A stretch of DNA of 64,000 nt from CAVSKL01 sp963728475 [NCBI: Candidatus Eiseniibacteriota bacterium] (GCA_963728475.1 CAVSKL010000001.1:1488001-1552000), one strand, 5' to 3'. Counted from the stretch's first letter, positions 49,666 to 58,824 are shown. Notes: a model not told the origin generated them from the letters alone. Made by a program: numbers and translations.

Positions 49666-50726
49666 ATGGGGGTACCCCAGGTTCAGACCGACCCGGGATC
49701 ATTGCTCCTGGAGCTTCTCTCGCGGCCGGATCCAGGCCCTGAGGCGAAAGGTCGCAAGAATCGGGCTACGCCCGACCCGCAGCGGCAAGGTAAGATCCGA
49801 AGCTCAACCCAGAGGAGGACACCACACACCACACCCCCGCGTCGCTACGCTCCGACGGTGGCCGGAATCGATCGGAATCGGTGCCCGCCTTCGCTCGGAA
49901 TCAGTGACCGCCTTCCTTCGGATCGGCTGACCGCCTTCGTCGGAATAGCCAGCAAAGGACATGGCGGGTCATCCCGGACAGGGAATAGCGGAAGGCCTGG
50001 ACGGTTTGCGCGACCGCCTGGCTGAATACTCTGAAATGGGGCTCGTTTTGCGAAGTGGCGCGCGGTGATTGCCGTAGGGGATGGCATGTCCAGCAGGGGT
50101 TGCATCCATGCGAACGCGCACGCGTTGGGTCGCTATGCGGCGTTGTGCCAGGAGGCGGGACTGGTTCCCATCGTCGAGCCGGAAGTGCTCATGGACGGGG
50201 AGCATACCCGGGACCGGTGCCTCGACGTAACAGAGGGGGACTTGCGAACGGTATTCAACGAACTCTACACGCACCGGGTGACGCTGGAGGCTATGGTTCT
50301 GAAGCCCAACATGGTGCTTCCGGGATTGACCTGTCCCAAGCAAGGAGCTGTCGGCGAGGTGGCCGATGCGACCGTGGGGTCTCTCTTGCGAGCGGTCCCC
50401 GGAGCCGTTCCGGGGATTGCGTTCTTGTCGGTCGGTGAACCGGCCGAACTGGCCTCAGCACGTTTGAATGCCATGAATGGCAGAGTCAAGTCGCGACTGC
50501 CTTGGGCGCTGACATGTTCGTTCTCCGGGGCCATCCAACAAGCGGCGTTCGCGACCTGGCAAGGAATGGAGACCCAGGTGTTGGCGGCGCAGAGCGCTGA
50601 TTCATCGCGCCAGGTGCAACCGGGCTGCGCGCCGTGGCGAATACACGGCTGAGATGGAAAGGGCACGAGGATGACCAGGGCGATGCCGCGCCCCGGGAAG
50701 ATTGCGGAACGCCAGGAATCGAAAGG

Positions 50727-53498
50727 ATGCCCGTAGTGAAACCCAGGGACGATCAGCTTCAGGCTCCCGAATTGAAGCCGGCAGGGAAGCCCGATGCCGA
50801 TCCCGACGCGAAGGACGACCTGAAATCCTTGCCCCTGGCCGACGTGGAGAAGAAGTTGGGGTCATCGCCGGATGGCTTGACCCAGGTCGAGGCGGCGAAG
50901 CGTCTGACGAAATATGGGCCCAACGAGATCGAGGAGAAGAAGACCAACCCGTTCCTGAAAGTGCTCACCTATTTCTGGGGCCCCATCCCGTGGATGATCG
51001 AAGCGGCCGTGATTCTCTCGGCGGTAGCGCGGCATTGGCCGGACTTCGGCATCATCCTCCTTCTACTCCTGGCCAACGCCGGGGTCGGATTCTGGGAAGA
51101 GCGTCAGGCGGGCAACGCCATCGCGGCCCTGAGGGCCAAGCTGGCGATCAACGCCCGTGTGAAACGTGACGGGAAGTGGGTCACCCCGCCGGCGCGGGAT
51201 TTGGTGCCGGGCGACGTGATCCGCATGCGCCTTGGCGACATCGTGCCGGCGGATGCGCGTCTGCTCGAGGGCGACCCGGTGGAGGTCGATCAGTCCGCGT
51301 TGACCGGGGAATCGTTGCCCGCCACACGGAAACCCGGTGAGGCCGTGTTCTCCGGTTCGATCATTCGTCGGGGCGAAATCGGCGCGCTGGTCTACGCGAC
51401 GGGCGCAGACACCTACTTCGGCAAGACCGCGCAACTGGTGCAGGAGGCGCACACCGTCAGCCATTTCCAGAAGGCGGTCCTGAAGATCGGGAACTACCTG
51501 ATCATCCTCGCGGTGGCTCTGGTGGCGACTATCGTCGGCGTCGCAATCCTCCGCGGCGACCCTATCCTCACGACCCTGCAGTTGGCCCTGGTGCTGACCG
51601 TGGCCGCGATCCCCGTGGCGATGCCGACCGTGCTGTCGGTGACGATGGCGGTCGGTGCGCGCCTCCTCGCGAAGAAGCAAGCAATTGTGAGCAAGTTGGT
51701 GGCCATCGAGGAGCTGGCGGGCGCGGACGTGCTGTGCGCCGACAAGACCGGCACCTTGACCCAGAACAAGCTGACGCTCGGCGACCCGTTCAGCGTGAAC
51801 GACGTTCCTGCCGATCAAGTCATCCTTGACGGCGCGCTAGCGTCGCGCGCGGACAACAACGACACCATCGATCTGGCCGTTCTCGGCGGTCTAAAGGACA
51901 AGGACGCCCTAAGGGGCTACCAGGTGCTTCATTTCCAACCGTTTGACCCCGTGCACAAGCGCACGGAGGCCACCGTCAAAGCCAAGGACGGCAAGACGTT
52001 CAAGGTGACGAAGGGGGCGCCGCAGGTAATCTTGGCCTTGTCGGCGAACGCCGGACAGGTGACGCCTGCCGCCCTGAAAGCGGTCAACGAATTCGCGGCC
52101 CGCGGCTTCCGTTCGTTGGGCGTCGCGCGGGCCGGGGAGGACGGGCAATGGCAGTTTGTCGGCGTGCTGCCCCTGTTCGATCCGCCCCGGGACGATGCCA
52201 AGGCCACGATCGCGACGGCGCGGGCGATGGGCGTGAAGGTGAAGATGGTGACGGGCGATGCGTTGGCCATCGCCAAGGAAACGGCCAAGAAGCTGGACAT
52301 GGGCACGAATATCCTCGATGCGGCCATGCTGGGCGACTCCAAGCACGAGGAATCCAGGGCGACGGCCGAGTCCATCGAGAAGGCTGACGGTTTCGCCCAG
52401 GTGTTTCCCGAACACAAGTTCCACATTGTGGATGTCCTGCAAGAGCGCGGCCACATCGTCGGCATGACGGGCGACGGCGTGAACGACGCCCCGGCGCTGA
52501 AGAAGGCCGACTGCGGCATCGCTGTCTCCAGCGCGACGGACGCGGCGCGGGCGGCGGCGGCAATCGTGCTGACGACGCCCGGCCTCTCGGTGATCATCGA
52601 CGCGGTCAAGGAGAGCCGCCGCATCTTCCAGCGGATGAACAGCTACGCGATCTACCGCATCGCCGAGACGCTGCGCGTGCTGTTCTTCATGACGCTGGCG
52701 ATCCTGATCTTCAACTTCTATCCGGTGACGGCGGTGATGATCGTGATGCTCGCGTTGCTCAACGACGGCGCCATCCTCTCCATCGCCTATGACAACGTTC
52801 ATTACAAGGATAAGCCCGAGGCCTGGAACATGCGTCTGGTGCTGGGGATCTCCACGGTGTTGGGCGTCATCGGGGTCGTAGCTGCGTTTGGCCTGTTCTT
52901 TCTCGGTTTGCGCGTCTTTCACCTCGACCACGCGCACGTCCAGACGCTGATGTACCTGAAACTTTCCGTGGCGGGGCACCTCACGATCTTCCTGACCCGC
53001 ACGCGGGGCCCGTTCTGGTCCATACGCCCCGCACGGATTTTGCTGGTCGCGGTGCTGGGCACGCAGATCGTGGCCACGTTGATCGCCGTGTATGGTCTGT
53101 TCATGACACCCCTGGGCTGGGGTTGGGCTCTGTTTGTCTGGGGCTATGCGCTGGTTTGGTTCCTTCTGAATGACCGCTTGAAGCTGCTTGCGTATCGGAT
53201 CCTTGATCCAGACAAGGCCGAGCTGCCGTTTGATTTGGGGCCGCAGATCGCCGAGCGGGCGTATGAACTGTATGAGCAACGCGGCCGCCAGGACGGTCGT
53301 GCGGTTCAGGATTGGGAGATGGCGGAGCGGGAGGTCCGGAAGGCCGAAGCGAGGGTCCGGCCCAAACGTAACGCGAAGGCCGAGCCTACGCCTGACGCCA
53401 AGACTGGAACTACGCCTGACGTCGAGGTCGAACCCAAGCCTGGAGACAAGGCCGAACCGGCGCCTGAGGTCAAGGCAGAGCCTACGCCCCCCGCTTAG
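50727..53498 (+). CDS. P-type (P3A) plasma-membrane proton ATPase
   Basis: A 923-residue ion pump. The N-terminal ~100 residues are charged, then 'LTYFWGPIPWMIEAAVILSAV' (TM1-2), actuator 'DQSALTGESLPATR' (TGES), 'AAIPVAMPTVLSVTMAVGA' (TM4; the PVAMP pattern of proton pumps), phosphorylation site 'CADKTGTLTQNKL' (Asp ~339) and hinge 'MTGDGVNDAPALKKADCGIAV'. The C-terminal membrane half ends with a ~60-residue Pro/Glu/Lys-rich repetitive tail of the form EP.P..K. Both the ATG (50727) and an in-frame GTG 9 bp later, better spaced from AAAGG, are possible starts. It was the gene after the aldolase and may extrude protons. Confidence 0.92.
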   Translation: MPVVKPRDDQLQAPELKPAGKPDADPDAKDDLKSLPLADVEKKLGSSPDGLTQVEAAKRLTKYGPNEIEEKKTNPFLKVLTYFWGPIPWMIEAAVILSAVARHWPDFGIILLLLLANAGVGFWEERQAGNAIAALRAKLAINARVKRDGKWVTPPARDLVPGDVIRMRLGDIVPADARLLEGDPVEVDQSALTGESLPATRKPGEAVFSGSIIRRGEIGALVYATGADTYFGKTAQLVQEAHTVSHFQKAVLKIGNYLIILAVALVATIVGVAILRGDPILTTLQLALVLTVAAIPVAMPTVLSVTMAVGARLLAKKQAIVSKLVAIEELAGADVLCADKTGTLTQNKLTLGDPFSVNDVPADQVILDGALASRADNNDTIDLAVLGGLKDKDALRGYQVLHFQPFDPVHKRTEATVKAKDGKTFKVTKGAPQVILALSANAGQVTPAALKAVNEFAARGFRSLGVARAGEDGQWQFVGVLPLFDPPRDDAKATIATARAMGVKVKMVTGDALAIAKETAKKLDMGTNILDAAMLGDSKHEESRATAESIEKADGFAQVFPEHKFHIVDVLQERGHIVGMTGDGVNDAPALKKADCGIAVSSATDAARAAAAIVLTTPGLSVIIDAVKESRRIFQRMNSYAIYRIAETLRVLFFMTLAILIFNFYPVTAVMIVMLALLNDGAILSIAYDNVHYKDKPEAWNMRLVLGISTVLGVIGVVAAFGLFFLGLRVFHLDHAHVQTLMYLKLSVAGHLTIFLTRTRGPFWSIRPARILLVAVLGTQIVATLIAVYGLFMTPLGWGWALFVWGYALVWFLLNDRLKLLAYRILDPDKAELPFDLGPQIAERAYELYEQRGRQDGRAVQDWEMAEREVRKAEARVRPKRNAKAEPTPDAKTGTTPDVEVEPKPGDKAEPAPEVKAEPTPPA

Positions 53499-53599
53499 GC
53501 TGAACCTACATCGAGTGTCTAGACCGAACGCGCGCCGGGCGCCAAGCCCAGGTGTAAACGCCGGTCGAGAATTGCGGCGGGTGGCGGGGCGGTTGAGGA

Positions 53600-53860
53600 G
53601 TGCGGCACCCCTTCCTGATGGCGCTTTACTACAGCGACGCGTCCTTCCTGGTGGTCACCCCCCGGGAGTGTACGGAGATGTTCTGGGAGGGGCACGTCCG
53701 GGCGTTCGCGTTCTTCGGGGGGGTGCCGGTCCGGATCAGCTACGACAACAGCCGGATCGCGGTGCGCTTCATCCTGGGGGTGCATCGGCGGCGGCTGACC
53801 GACGGGTTCCTGCAGCTGGCCAGGCACTACCTGTTCGACTACCACTTCTGCGCGGTGCGG
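53600..53860 (+). pseudogene. Internal fragment of an IS21 istA
   Basis: About 85 codons, 'FLMALYYSDASFLVVTPREC', 'EMFWEGHVRAFAFFGGVPVR' and 'ISYDNSRIAVRFILG', match the catalytic middle of IstA proteins. Both ends are missing, and the fragment is fused directly to an istB remnant. It belongs to a different IS21 subtype from those at 40-50 kb. Confidence 0.83.
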
Positions 53861-54516
53861 CGGCCGGCACCGCCGAGCGGGCCGACTACGCCACCTCTCT
53901 CCTCCGGCTGACCGAGCGGGCGCGGCTCGACCGGGAGCGCCGCGCCGCCGACCGCCGGCTCCCGGTGATGAAGACCCTGGACACCTTCGACTTCGCCGCC
54001 CTGCCCTCGGTCAACCAGACCCTGGTCCGGGAGCTGATGCGGGGCGAGTACATCGCCCGGCGCGAGAACGTCCTGGTCGTCGGCAATAGCGGGACGGGGA
54101 AGACGCACCTGGCCACCGCCCTCGCGTTCGCCGCCTGCGCCCAGGGCCGGAAGGTCCGGTTCTGGGCCGTGACCCAGCTCGTCCGCCAGCTCCTGGAGAC
54201 CCGCAAGGACCGCTCCCTCCAGCTGCTCCTGACCCAGATCGAACGGCAGCACGTTCTGGTCCTGGACGAGCTGGGCTACGTCCCGTTCACCAAGGCCGGG
54301 GCCGAACTCATGTTCGAGGTGGTCAGCCGGGCCTACGAGCGCCAGAGCCTCGTGGTCACCACCAACCTGCCGTTCCCGGAGTGGACCGAGGTGCTCGGGT
54401 CGGAACGACTGACCGGGGCCCTCCTCGACCACCTCACCCACCGGGTCCACATCCTCGATGCCAACGGGGAAAGCTACCGGCTCCCCGCCGGCGGGGGATC
54501 TCCCACGTCGCGGTGA
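53861..54516 (+). pseudogene. IS21 istB remnant, N-terminus missing
   Basis: The frame starts within the IstB N-terminal helix ('AERADYATSLLRLTERARLD') and continues through Walker A 'VVGNSGTGKTHLATALAFAA', Walker B 'VLVLDELGYVPFTKAG', 'LVVTTNLPFPEWTEVLG' to the family end 'HILDANGESYRLP'. The AAA+ core is intact but the start codon and first ~20-30 residues were lost in the deletion that fused it to the istA fragment. Confidence 0.83.
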
Positions 54517-54570
54517 TTCGTGCCATCCGCTCGGGCCGGATCTCGACCGTGGGCGGGAAGATCGACCCGG

Positions 54571-54861
54571 TCAACTCTCGTGAAGAACCAGCATCACTTC
54601 AGCCAGCTCCCGCACCGGTGCGCTCTGGACTTGGTACATCTCGTTGAGCGTCTCAGACAGGTTGCCGGCCTTCCATGCCTCAAGCGACTCGGGAGAGTCC
54701 CACACGTAGATTCCCCCGTACTCCCCGGTCTCGTTGAAGTGCACATAGTACTTCTGTAGAAGCCCGGGAACCTTCCGGTAACGATCCGATCGTTCGACGA
54801 AACGCCGGTTCACCTCATCGTGGGAAAGACCGGACTTGTAACGAAAGATCTGGATGATCAT
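54571..54861 (-). CDS. Small ABM-superfamily (YdhR-like) protein
   Basis: A 96-residue dimeric alpha/beta-barrel protein: 'MIIQIFRYKSGLSHDEVNRRFVER', 'RYRKVPGLLQKYYVHFNETGEYGGIYVWDSPESLEAW', a pattern typical of the YdhR/antibiotic-biosynthesis-monooxygenase fold. GAAAGGAGAGAAAGTCG precedes the ATG. Members often act as small-molecule monooxygenases or binding proteins; the substrate is unknown. It lies just beyond the last IS21 debris. Confidence 0.87.
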   Translation of the reverse strand: MIIQIFRYKSGLSHDEVNRRFVERSDRYRKVPGLLQKYYVHFNETGEYGGIYVWDSPESLEAWKAGNLSETLNEMYQVQSAPVRELAEVMLVLHES

Positions 54862-55148
54862 CGACTTTCTCTCCTTTCGAGGCTCGAGTCGACAGACTGG
54901 GTTGTGCTGAGTATGCGGTCACGGCGATGAGCGGGGCCGCCGTTGGTCGTCGGTCCCGGATCGTCCGTGAGCTGGTGCATCGCTATCTGGTCAGCCTAGG
55001 CACTCGACGCGGGTGCGTGCAACGGTGGGATGCAGGTCAAGAAGGACTCGGATGGATCGTGGAACCTCTGCGGAAGCCGCAATTCGCGACGATGGTATGC
55101 TGAAAGCAATCGCTCGACTGACCAATCGCCTACACAAGGAGGCTTTCA
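54862..55148. other. Gap between divergent small genes
   Basis: These ~287 bp separate the YdhR-like gene from the SDR gene and contain both their promoters. I see no conserved element except AAGGAGG at its end (55136-55142), the ribosome binding site of the SDR. Confidence 0.4.
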
Positions 55149-55904
55149 ATGAATGACCAGCCGTTCAAGGGAAGGGTCGCCATCGTTACCGGCGCGGCCT
55201 CGGGAATCGGGGAAGCGTGTGCACACGTTCTCTCCAGGCGGGGCGCGGATGTGGTAGTGGTCGACATCGAGCCTGAGTCGGGGCAAAGGGCCGTGGAGGG
55301 GATCACCCGAGCCGGGGGTAGAGCTTCCTTCCTGCAGGTGGACGTCTCCGATCCGAAGGCGGTGGAGAGGATGGTAGAAGGCACCGTTGCGGGGTTCGGG
55401 AGGCTGGACATCGCGGTCAACAACGCTGGAATAGGCGGAGAGTTGAACCCGGTCGGTGAGTACAGCCTGGCCGGCTGGCACAAGGTCATCGACATCAACC
55501 TGAACGGCGTCTTCTACTGCATGCGCTATGAGATTCCCGCGATGTTGAAGAACGGGGGCGGAGCCATCGTGAATATGGCGTCGATTCTCGGGGCGGTGGG
55601 CTTCGCGAATGCTCCGGCGTACGTGGCAACGAAACATGCCCTGGTAGGACTGACCAAGGCGGCTGCCATCGAGTACGGAAGGCAGGGTTTGCGGATCAAC
55701 TCGGTCGGCCCCGGGTTCATCAAGACCCCACTGCTCGATGCGCTGGATGAGAAGACACGGGCGCATCTCACCGAGCTTCACGCCCTCGGAAGGATGGGGG
55801 AGAGCCAGGAGGTGGCCAGCCTGGTCGCCTATCTGTGCTCGGATGAGGCTACGTTCTTGACCGGCGGGTACTATCTCGTCGATGGCGGCTACACAGCCCA
55901 GTGA
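55149..55904 (+). CDS. Classical SDR family oxidoreductase
   Basis: A 251-residue NAD(P)-dependent dehydrogenase with all classical motifs: 'VTGAASGIGEACAH' (14-27), 'NNAGIGG' (~90), Ser in 'NMASILGAVG', 'YVATK' (~158-162) and 'GPGFIKTPL'. Asp in 'VVVDIEPE' after beta-2 favours NAD over NADP. It resembles 3-ketoacyl-ACP or glucose/sterol dehydrogenase-like members; substrate not determined. AAGGAGGCTTTCA precedes the ATG. Confidence 0.93.
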   Translation: MNDQPFKGRVAIVTGAASGIGEACAHVLSRRGADVVVVDIEPESGQRAVEGITRAGGRASFLQVDVSDPKAVERMVEGTVAGFGRLDIAVNNAGIGGELNPVGEYSLAGWHKVIDINLNGVFYCMRYEIPAMLKNGGGAIVNMASILGAVGFANAPAYVATKHALVGLTKAAAIEYGRQGLRINSVGPGFIKTPLLDALDEKTRAHLTELHALGRMGESQEVASLVAYLCSDEATFLTGGYYLVDGGYTAQ

Positions 55905-56257
55905 CCGGTTGCCCCGCGCCCGGCCTCTGCTGTCCTGGGCAGAGCAGGCACGATTCGTGGTCCCCATTGGGGTCCCCAACGACTCATCCTCTGGGCGGGC
56001 GCGCGGATCGCACGTCTCATCGTCATGAGGAACGCCGGCTTGATGAGGAAGGCTCCTCCTGGCTGACCTGCCGCGAGGCGGCCGGGGCGGCCCGGTGGTA
56101 GTCTCACAAGCCGAACCATGTACGGTCTGCGGATCGGCCCGGTCAACACAGCCCGGCAGAAGGAGAGGTTTCCGGCTCTCCATCGTAGATTGCTCGTTCT
56201 GATTCCCCGGGGGCCCGGGCCGAGCCCGTAGCGGGTCTCTCATCGAGGAGGACGATC
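55905..56257. other. Gap upstream of norZ
   Basis: About 350 bp. GGTCCCCATTGGGGTCC (55958-55976 region) is a short inverted repeat that may end the SDR transcript. I looked for FNR/DNR (TTGAT-N4-ATCAA) and NsrR-type sites upstream of the nitric oxide reductase and found no good match. Confidence 0.4.
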
Positions 56258-58561
56258 GTGCCCCGTCATCCCTTGCCCATTTCCAGGCGCTGGTTCCAGG
56301 GTGCGCTGTTGACCTATCTGTTCGGATTCAGCGTCCTCGGCATCCTGGCCTACCTGGTCTACCGCGACCAACCGCCGATCCCGGCCCGCACGGTGACCGA
56401 GAGCGGGGACCTCCTCTTCACCCGAGAGGACGTCCTGGCCGGAATGAACGTCTTCCAGCGCTTTGGGGTCATGGAATACGGCACCGTCTACGGCCACGGC
56501 GCCTACCTGGGTCCGGACTTCACTGCCGACTACCTGCACCGCGCCGCCGAGGACCTGCTGGCCCGGTACCGGTCCGGGGAAGCGGGGGCGGCGGGGGCGG
56601 AGCAACGGGTGGCGGCCGAGCTTCACCGAAACACCTATGACCCGGCGACGGGCACCGCCACCTGGTCCGACGACCGGGGAGCGGTCCACCGGGAGATGGT
56701 CGATCACTACGAAGCCCTGTTCCGCAACCGGGTGAGCCGGGGGGGCGCCCAGGCCCAGTGGATCCGGGATCCCGAGGCCGTCCGCCGCCTCACCGCCTTC
56801 TTCGCCTGGACCGCCTGGACCGGCACCACCGACCGGCCCGGCGGGGGCGAGTCCTACACCAACAACTGGCCCCCGGAGCCCCTGGCCGGAAACACCGTCA
56901 CCGCGGGGGCGGTCACCTGGAGCGTGGTGTCCATCATCGGGCTCCTGGGCGGGACCGGACTGGTGCTGTTCTTCTTCGGCCGCTACGACTGGCTGGGATG
57001 GAGCGATCCCCGCCGGCAGGTCCGGTTCAAGCCGCTGGAGGCGGTGACCCTGGCTCCCGGCCAGAAGGCGGTGGTCTGGTTCCTGGCCGCGTCCTCGGTG
57101 CTGTTCCTGGTCCAGACCTTCTGCGGGGGGCTGATCGCACACTACCGGGCCGAGCCGTCGAACTTCTTCGGCTTCGACGTGTCGAGCATCCTTCCCTACA
57201 ACATCGCCCGCACCTGGCACGTGCAGCTCTCCATCTTCTGGGTCACCGCTTCCTATCTCGCCGCCGGTATCTTCATCGCCCCCCTCATCTCCGGACGGGA
57301 GCCCAAGGGACAGAAGCCCCTCATCCTGATCCTGGTCGGGGCGGTGGTGGTGGTGGTGGCGGGAAGTCTCCTTGGGGAGTACGCGGGGATCAAGGGCTGG
57401 CTGGACGCGGGGAAGTGGTACTGGTTCGGGAGCCAGGGCTGGGAGTACCTGGACCTGGGTCGGATCTGGCAGATCCTCCTCATCGTGGGCCTCTTCCTGT
57501 GGGTGGTCATCCTCTACCGGGGGCTGCGCGGGGCGCTCCGCGAGCACGAGCACGGCAACATGCCCTGGTTGTTGTTCTACGCCGCGCTCTCAATCCCGCT
57601 CTTCTATGCGGTGGGGCTCCTCGCCCGGCCCGACCAGGCCTTCGTGCTGACCGACTTCTGGCGGTTCTGGGTCGTGCACCTGTGGGTGGAGGACTTCCTC
57701 GAGCTGTTCACCACGGTGGTGGTGGCCTACATGTTCGTGCTCCTGGGCATGGTGCGGGAGAAGACGGCGATCCGGGTCATCTACCTGGACATCATCCTCT
57801 ACTCCGCCGGCGGGGTCATCGGGACCATGCACCACCTGTACTTCAGCGGGACCCCCGCCGCCCACATGGCGCTCGGGGCCACCTTCTCCGCCCTGGAGGT
57901 GATCCCCCTGGTGCTCCTCACCCTGGAAGCCTGGGGGTTCATGCGCTCGGGGGAGCGTTCGGTGACCGGCGGGCAGCACTTCCATCGCTGGGCGGTGTGG
58001 TTCCTGGTCGCGGTCGGGGTGTGGAATTTCTTCGGGGCGGGGGTCTTCGGGTTCCTGATCAACCTGCCCGTGGTCAGCTACTACGAGATCGGCACCAACC
58101 TGACCGCCAACCACGCCCACACCGCCATGATGGGGGTGTATGGGATGCTCGCGGTCGGCCTCCTGCTCTTCTGCCTCCGGTACCTGATGCGGCCGGACAA
58201 GTGGAGCGACCGGGCGGCGGCGATCTCCTTCTGGTCGCTGAACCTGGGGCTGGCCTGGATGGCCTTCGTCACCCTGTTCCCGGTGGGAATCGTTCAGCTC
58301 TACGACGCGGTGAGCAAAGGATACTGGCAGGCCCGGAGCCTGAGCTTCCTGTCCGAGACCTGGGTCCACGTTCTGGAGTGGGCCCGGCTGCCCGGTGATG
58401 CGGTGTTCATCGTGGGGGGAGCGGTGCCCCTGGTCTGGCTCTGCTGGCGGGCTCTGCGATATCCCAACCTGCGGGTGGCGGAGGTGGGGGCGGCTCTTCC
58501 CACCCGACTGTTCACCGAGGAGGAGCCGGCGGAGGGTGAGAATCCGGCCTCCGGAAGCTGA
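56258..58561 (+). CDS. norZ: Quinol-dependent nitric oxide reductase (qNOR)
   Basis: A 767-residue integral membrane enzyme reducing NO to N2O with electrons from quinol. It has the extra N-terminal TM and periplasmic domain of qNOR ('GDLLFTREDVLAGMNVFQRFGVMEYGTVYGHGAYLGPDF'). The 12-TM NorB core carries the haem/Fe ligands: His in 'RTWHVQLSIFWV' (~321), 'HLWVEDFLELF' (~475), 'TMHHLYFSG' (~525) and 'NHAHTAMMGVYG' (~618). The GTG start follows GAGGAGGACGATC. It serves NO detoxification or denitrification; no other denitrification gene lies in the window. The Crp/Fnr protein at 22.7 kb could be its regulator, but this is inference. Confidence 0.95.
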   Translation: MPRHPLPISRRWFQGALLTYLFGFSVLGILAYLVYRDQPPIPARTVTESGDLLFTREDVLAGMNVFQRFGVMEYGTVYGHGAYLGPDFTADYLHRAAEDLLARYRSGEAGAAGAEQRVAAELHRNTYDPATGTATWSDDRGAVHREMVDHYEALFRNRVSRGGAQAQWIRDPEAVRRLTAFFAWTAWTGTTDRPGGGESYTNNWPPEPLAGNTVTAGAVTWSVVSIIGLLGGTGLVLFFFGRYDWLGWSDPRRQVRFKPLEAVTLAPGQKAVVWFLAASSVLFLVQTFCGGLIAHYRAEPSNFFGFDVSSILPYNIARTWHVQLSIFWVTASYLAAGIFIAPLISGREPKGQKPLILILVGAVVVVVAGSLLGEYAGIKGWLDAGKWYWFGSQGWEYLDLGRIWQILLIVGLFLWVVILYRGLRGALREHEHGNMPWLLFYAALSIPLFYAVGLLARPDQAFVLTDFWRFWVVHLWVEDFLELFTTVVVAYMFVLLGMVREKTAIRVIYLDIILYSAGGVIGTMHHLYFSGTPAAHMALGATFSALEVIPLVLLTLEAWGFMRSGERSVTGGQHFHRWAVWFLVAVGVWNFFGAGVFGFLINLPVVSYYEIGTNLTANHAHTAMMGVYGMLAVGLLLFCLRYLMRPDKWSDRAAAISFWSLNLGLAWMAFVTLFPVGIVQLYDAVSKGYWQARSLSFLSETWVHVLEWARLPGDAVFIVGGAVPLVWLCWRALRYPNLRVAEVGAALPTRLFTEEEPAEGENPASGS

Positions 58562-58573
58562 CCCGGCAGCGGG

Positions 58574-58774
58574 GTGGGGAGGTACCGGATCCGGATCGCC
58601 CGGGATCCCGGCCTGACCGTCCTCGAGCGGGTATTCCCGAACCCGGAGCACGAGCTCAAGCGGTTGGAACTCCAGCAGGCTCTTAAGGCCGCTGTCCTGG
58701 AGCGAACCTCGGAGATCGAACGGGCCGCTGCCGAAGTTGTAAGGACCCCAGGTGGAACTACAGTGCCGCGGTAG
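58574..58774 (+). CDS. Possible small protein downstream of norZ
   Basis: A 66-codon frame starting GTG 13 bp after norZ: 'VGRYRIRIARDPGLTVLERV', then a helical 'HELKRLELQQALKAAVLERTSEIERAAAEVV'. There is no recognisable family and no clear ribosome binding site, but codon use looks coding. It could be a real small ORF or the remains of a longer gene. Confidence 0.4.
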   Translation: MGRYRIRIARDPGLTVLERVFPNPEHELKRLELQQALKAAVLERTSEIERAAAEVVRTPGGTTVPR

Positions 58775-58783
58775 AAGAAACAC

Positions 58784-58820
58784 CGAAGGCCCCTATCCTG
58801 CAAGGGGATAGGGGCCTTCG
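58784..58820. terminator. Strong 15-bp hairpin between norZ and tRNA-fMet
   Basis: CGAAGGCCCCTATCC (58784-58798) pairs perfectly with 58806-58820 across a 7-nt loop. It lies 4 bp beyond the 3' end of the minus-strand tRNA and after the plus-strand norZ region, so it likely terminates transcription from both sides. On the minus strand it is followed by a T-rich stretch (GGTGTTTCTTCT). Confidence 0.85.
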
Positions 58821-58824
58821 AAGG

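Larger units (their letters stand above)
47125..49951 (+). mobile_element. IS21-family element B, copy 2 (IS21-B2), 2827 bp
   Basis: It begins TGACTATTCCGAGGCATT and ends (inward) TGGCTATTCCGACGAAGG. The 5-bp duplication is GCAAA (47120-47124 and 49952-49956). The same repeat arrays as in IS21-B1 lie inside the ends (47140-47270 and 49855-49950). It encodes complete istA and istB clearly similar but not identical to IS21-B1, so the two copies are separate arrivals or old duplicates. It interrupts the aldolase between 'VDAGA' and 'KDMAGHPG'. Confidence 0.95.
37792..50674 (+). pseudogene. fba: Class I fructose-bisphosphate aldolase, shattered by three direct insertions and two nested ones
   Basis: Four exon-like pieces, 37792-37810, 39093-39131, 46875-47124 and 49957-50674, join without a gap when the IS elements and one copy of each target duplication are removed. 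The product starts 'MSAPMLREAARALAAGDKG', then 'LLAMDRSNPAYNERF', 'AILYDETIRH', 'VDAGAKDMAGHPG', 'MGARFAKWRAVIAVGDGM', and ends 'ALIHRARCNRAARRGEYTAE'. The lysine of 'EAMVLKPNM' is the expected Schiff-base residue. Besides the insertions there is a missing G near 50041 and a second frameshift near 50592, so the gene is dead even without the IS elements unless these are sequencing errors. The restored length is ~342 residues, normal for the family. It was followed by the proton ATPase gene. Confidence 0.93.

Noticed and set aside
55905-56257. FNR or NsrR site upstream of norZ
   Set aside because: No sequence with acceptable symmetry to the consensus was found; the short inverted repeats present look like transcription-end structures.
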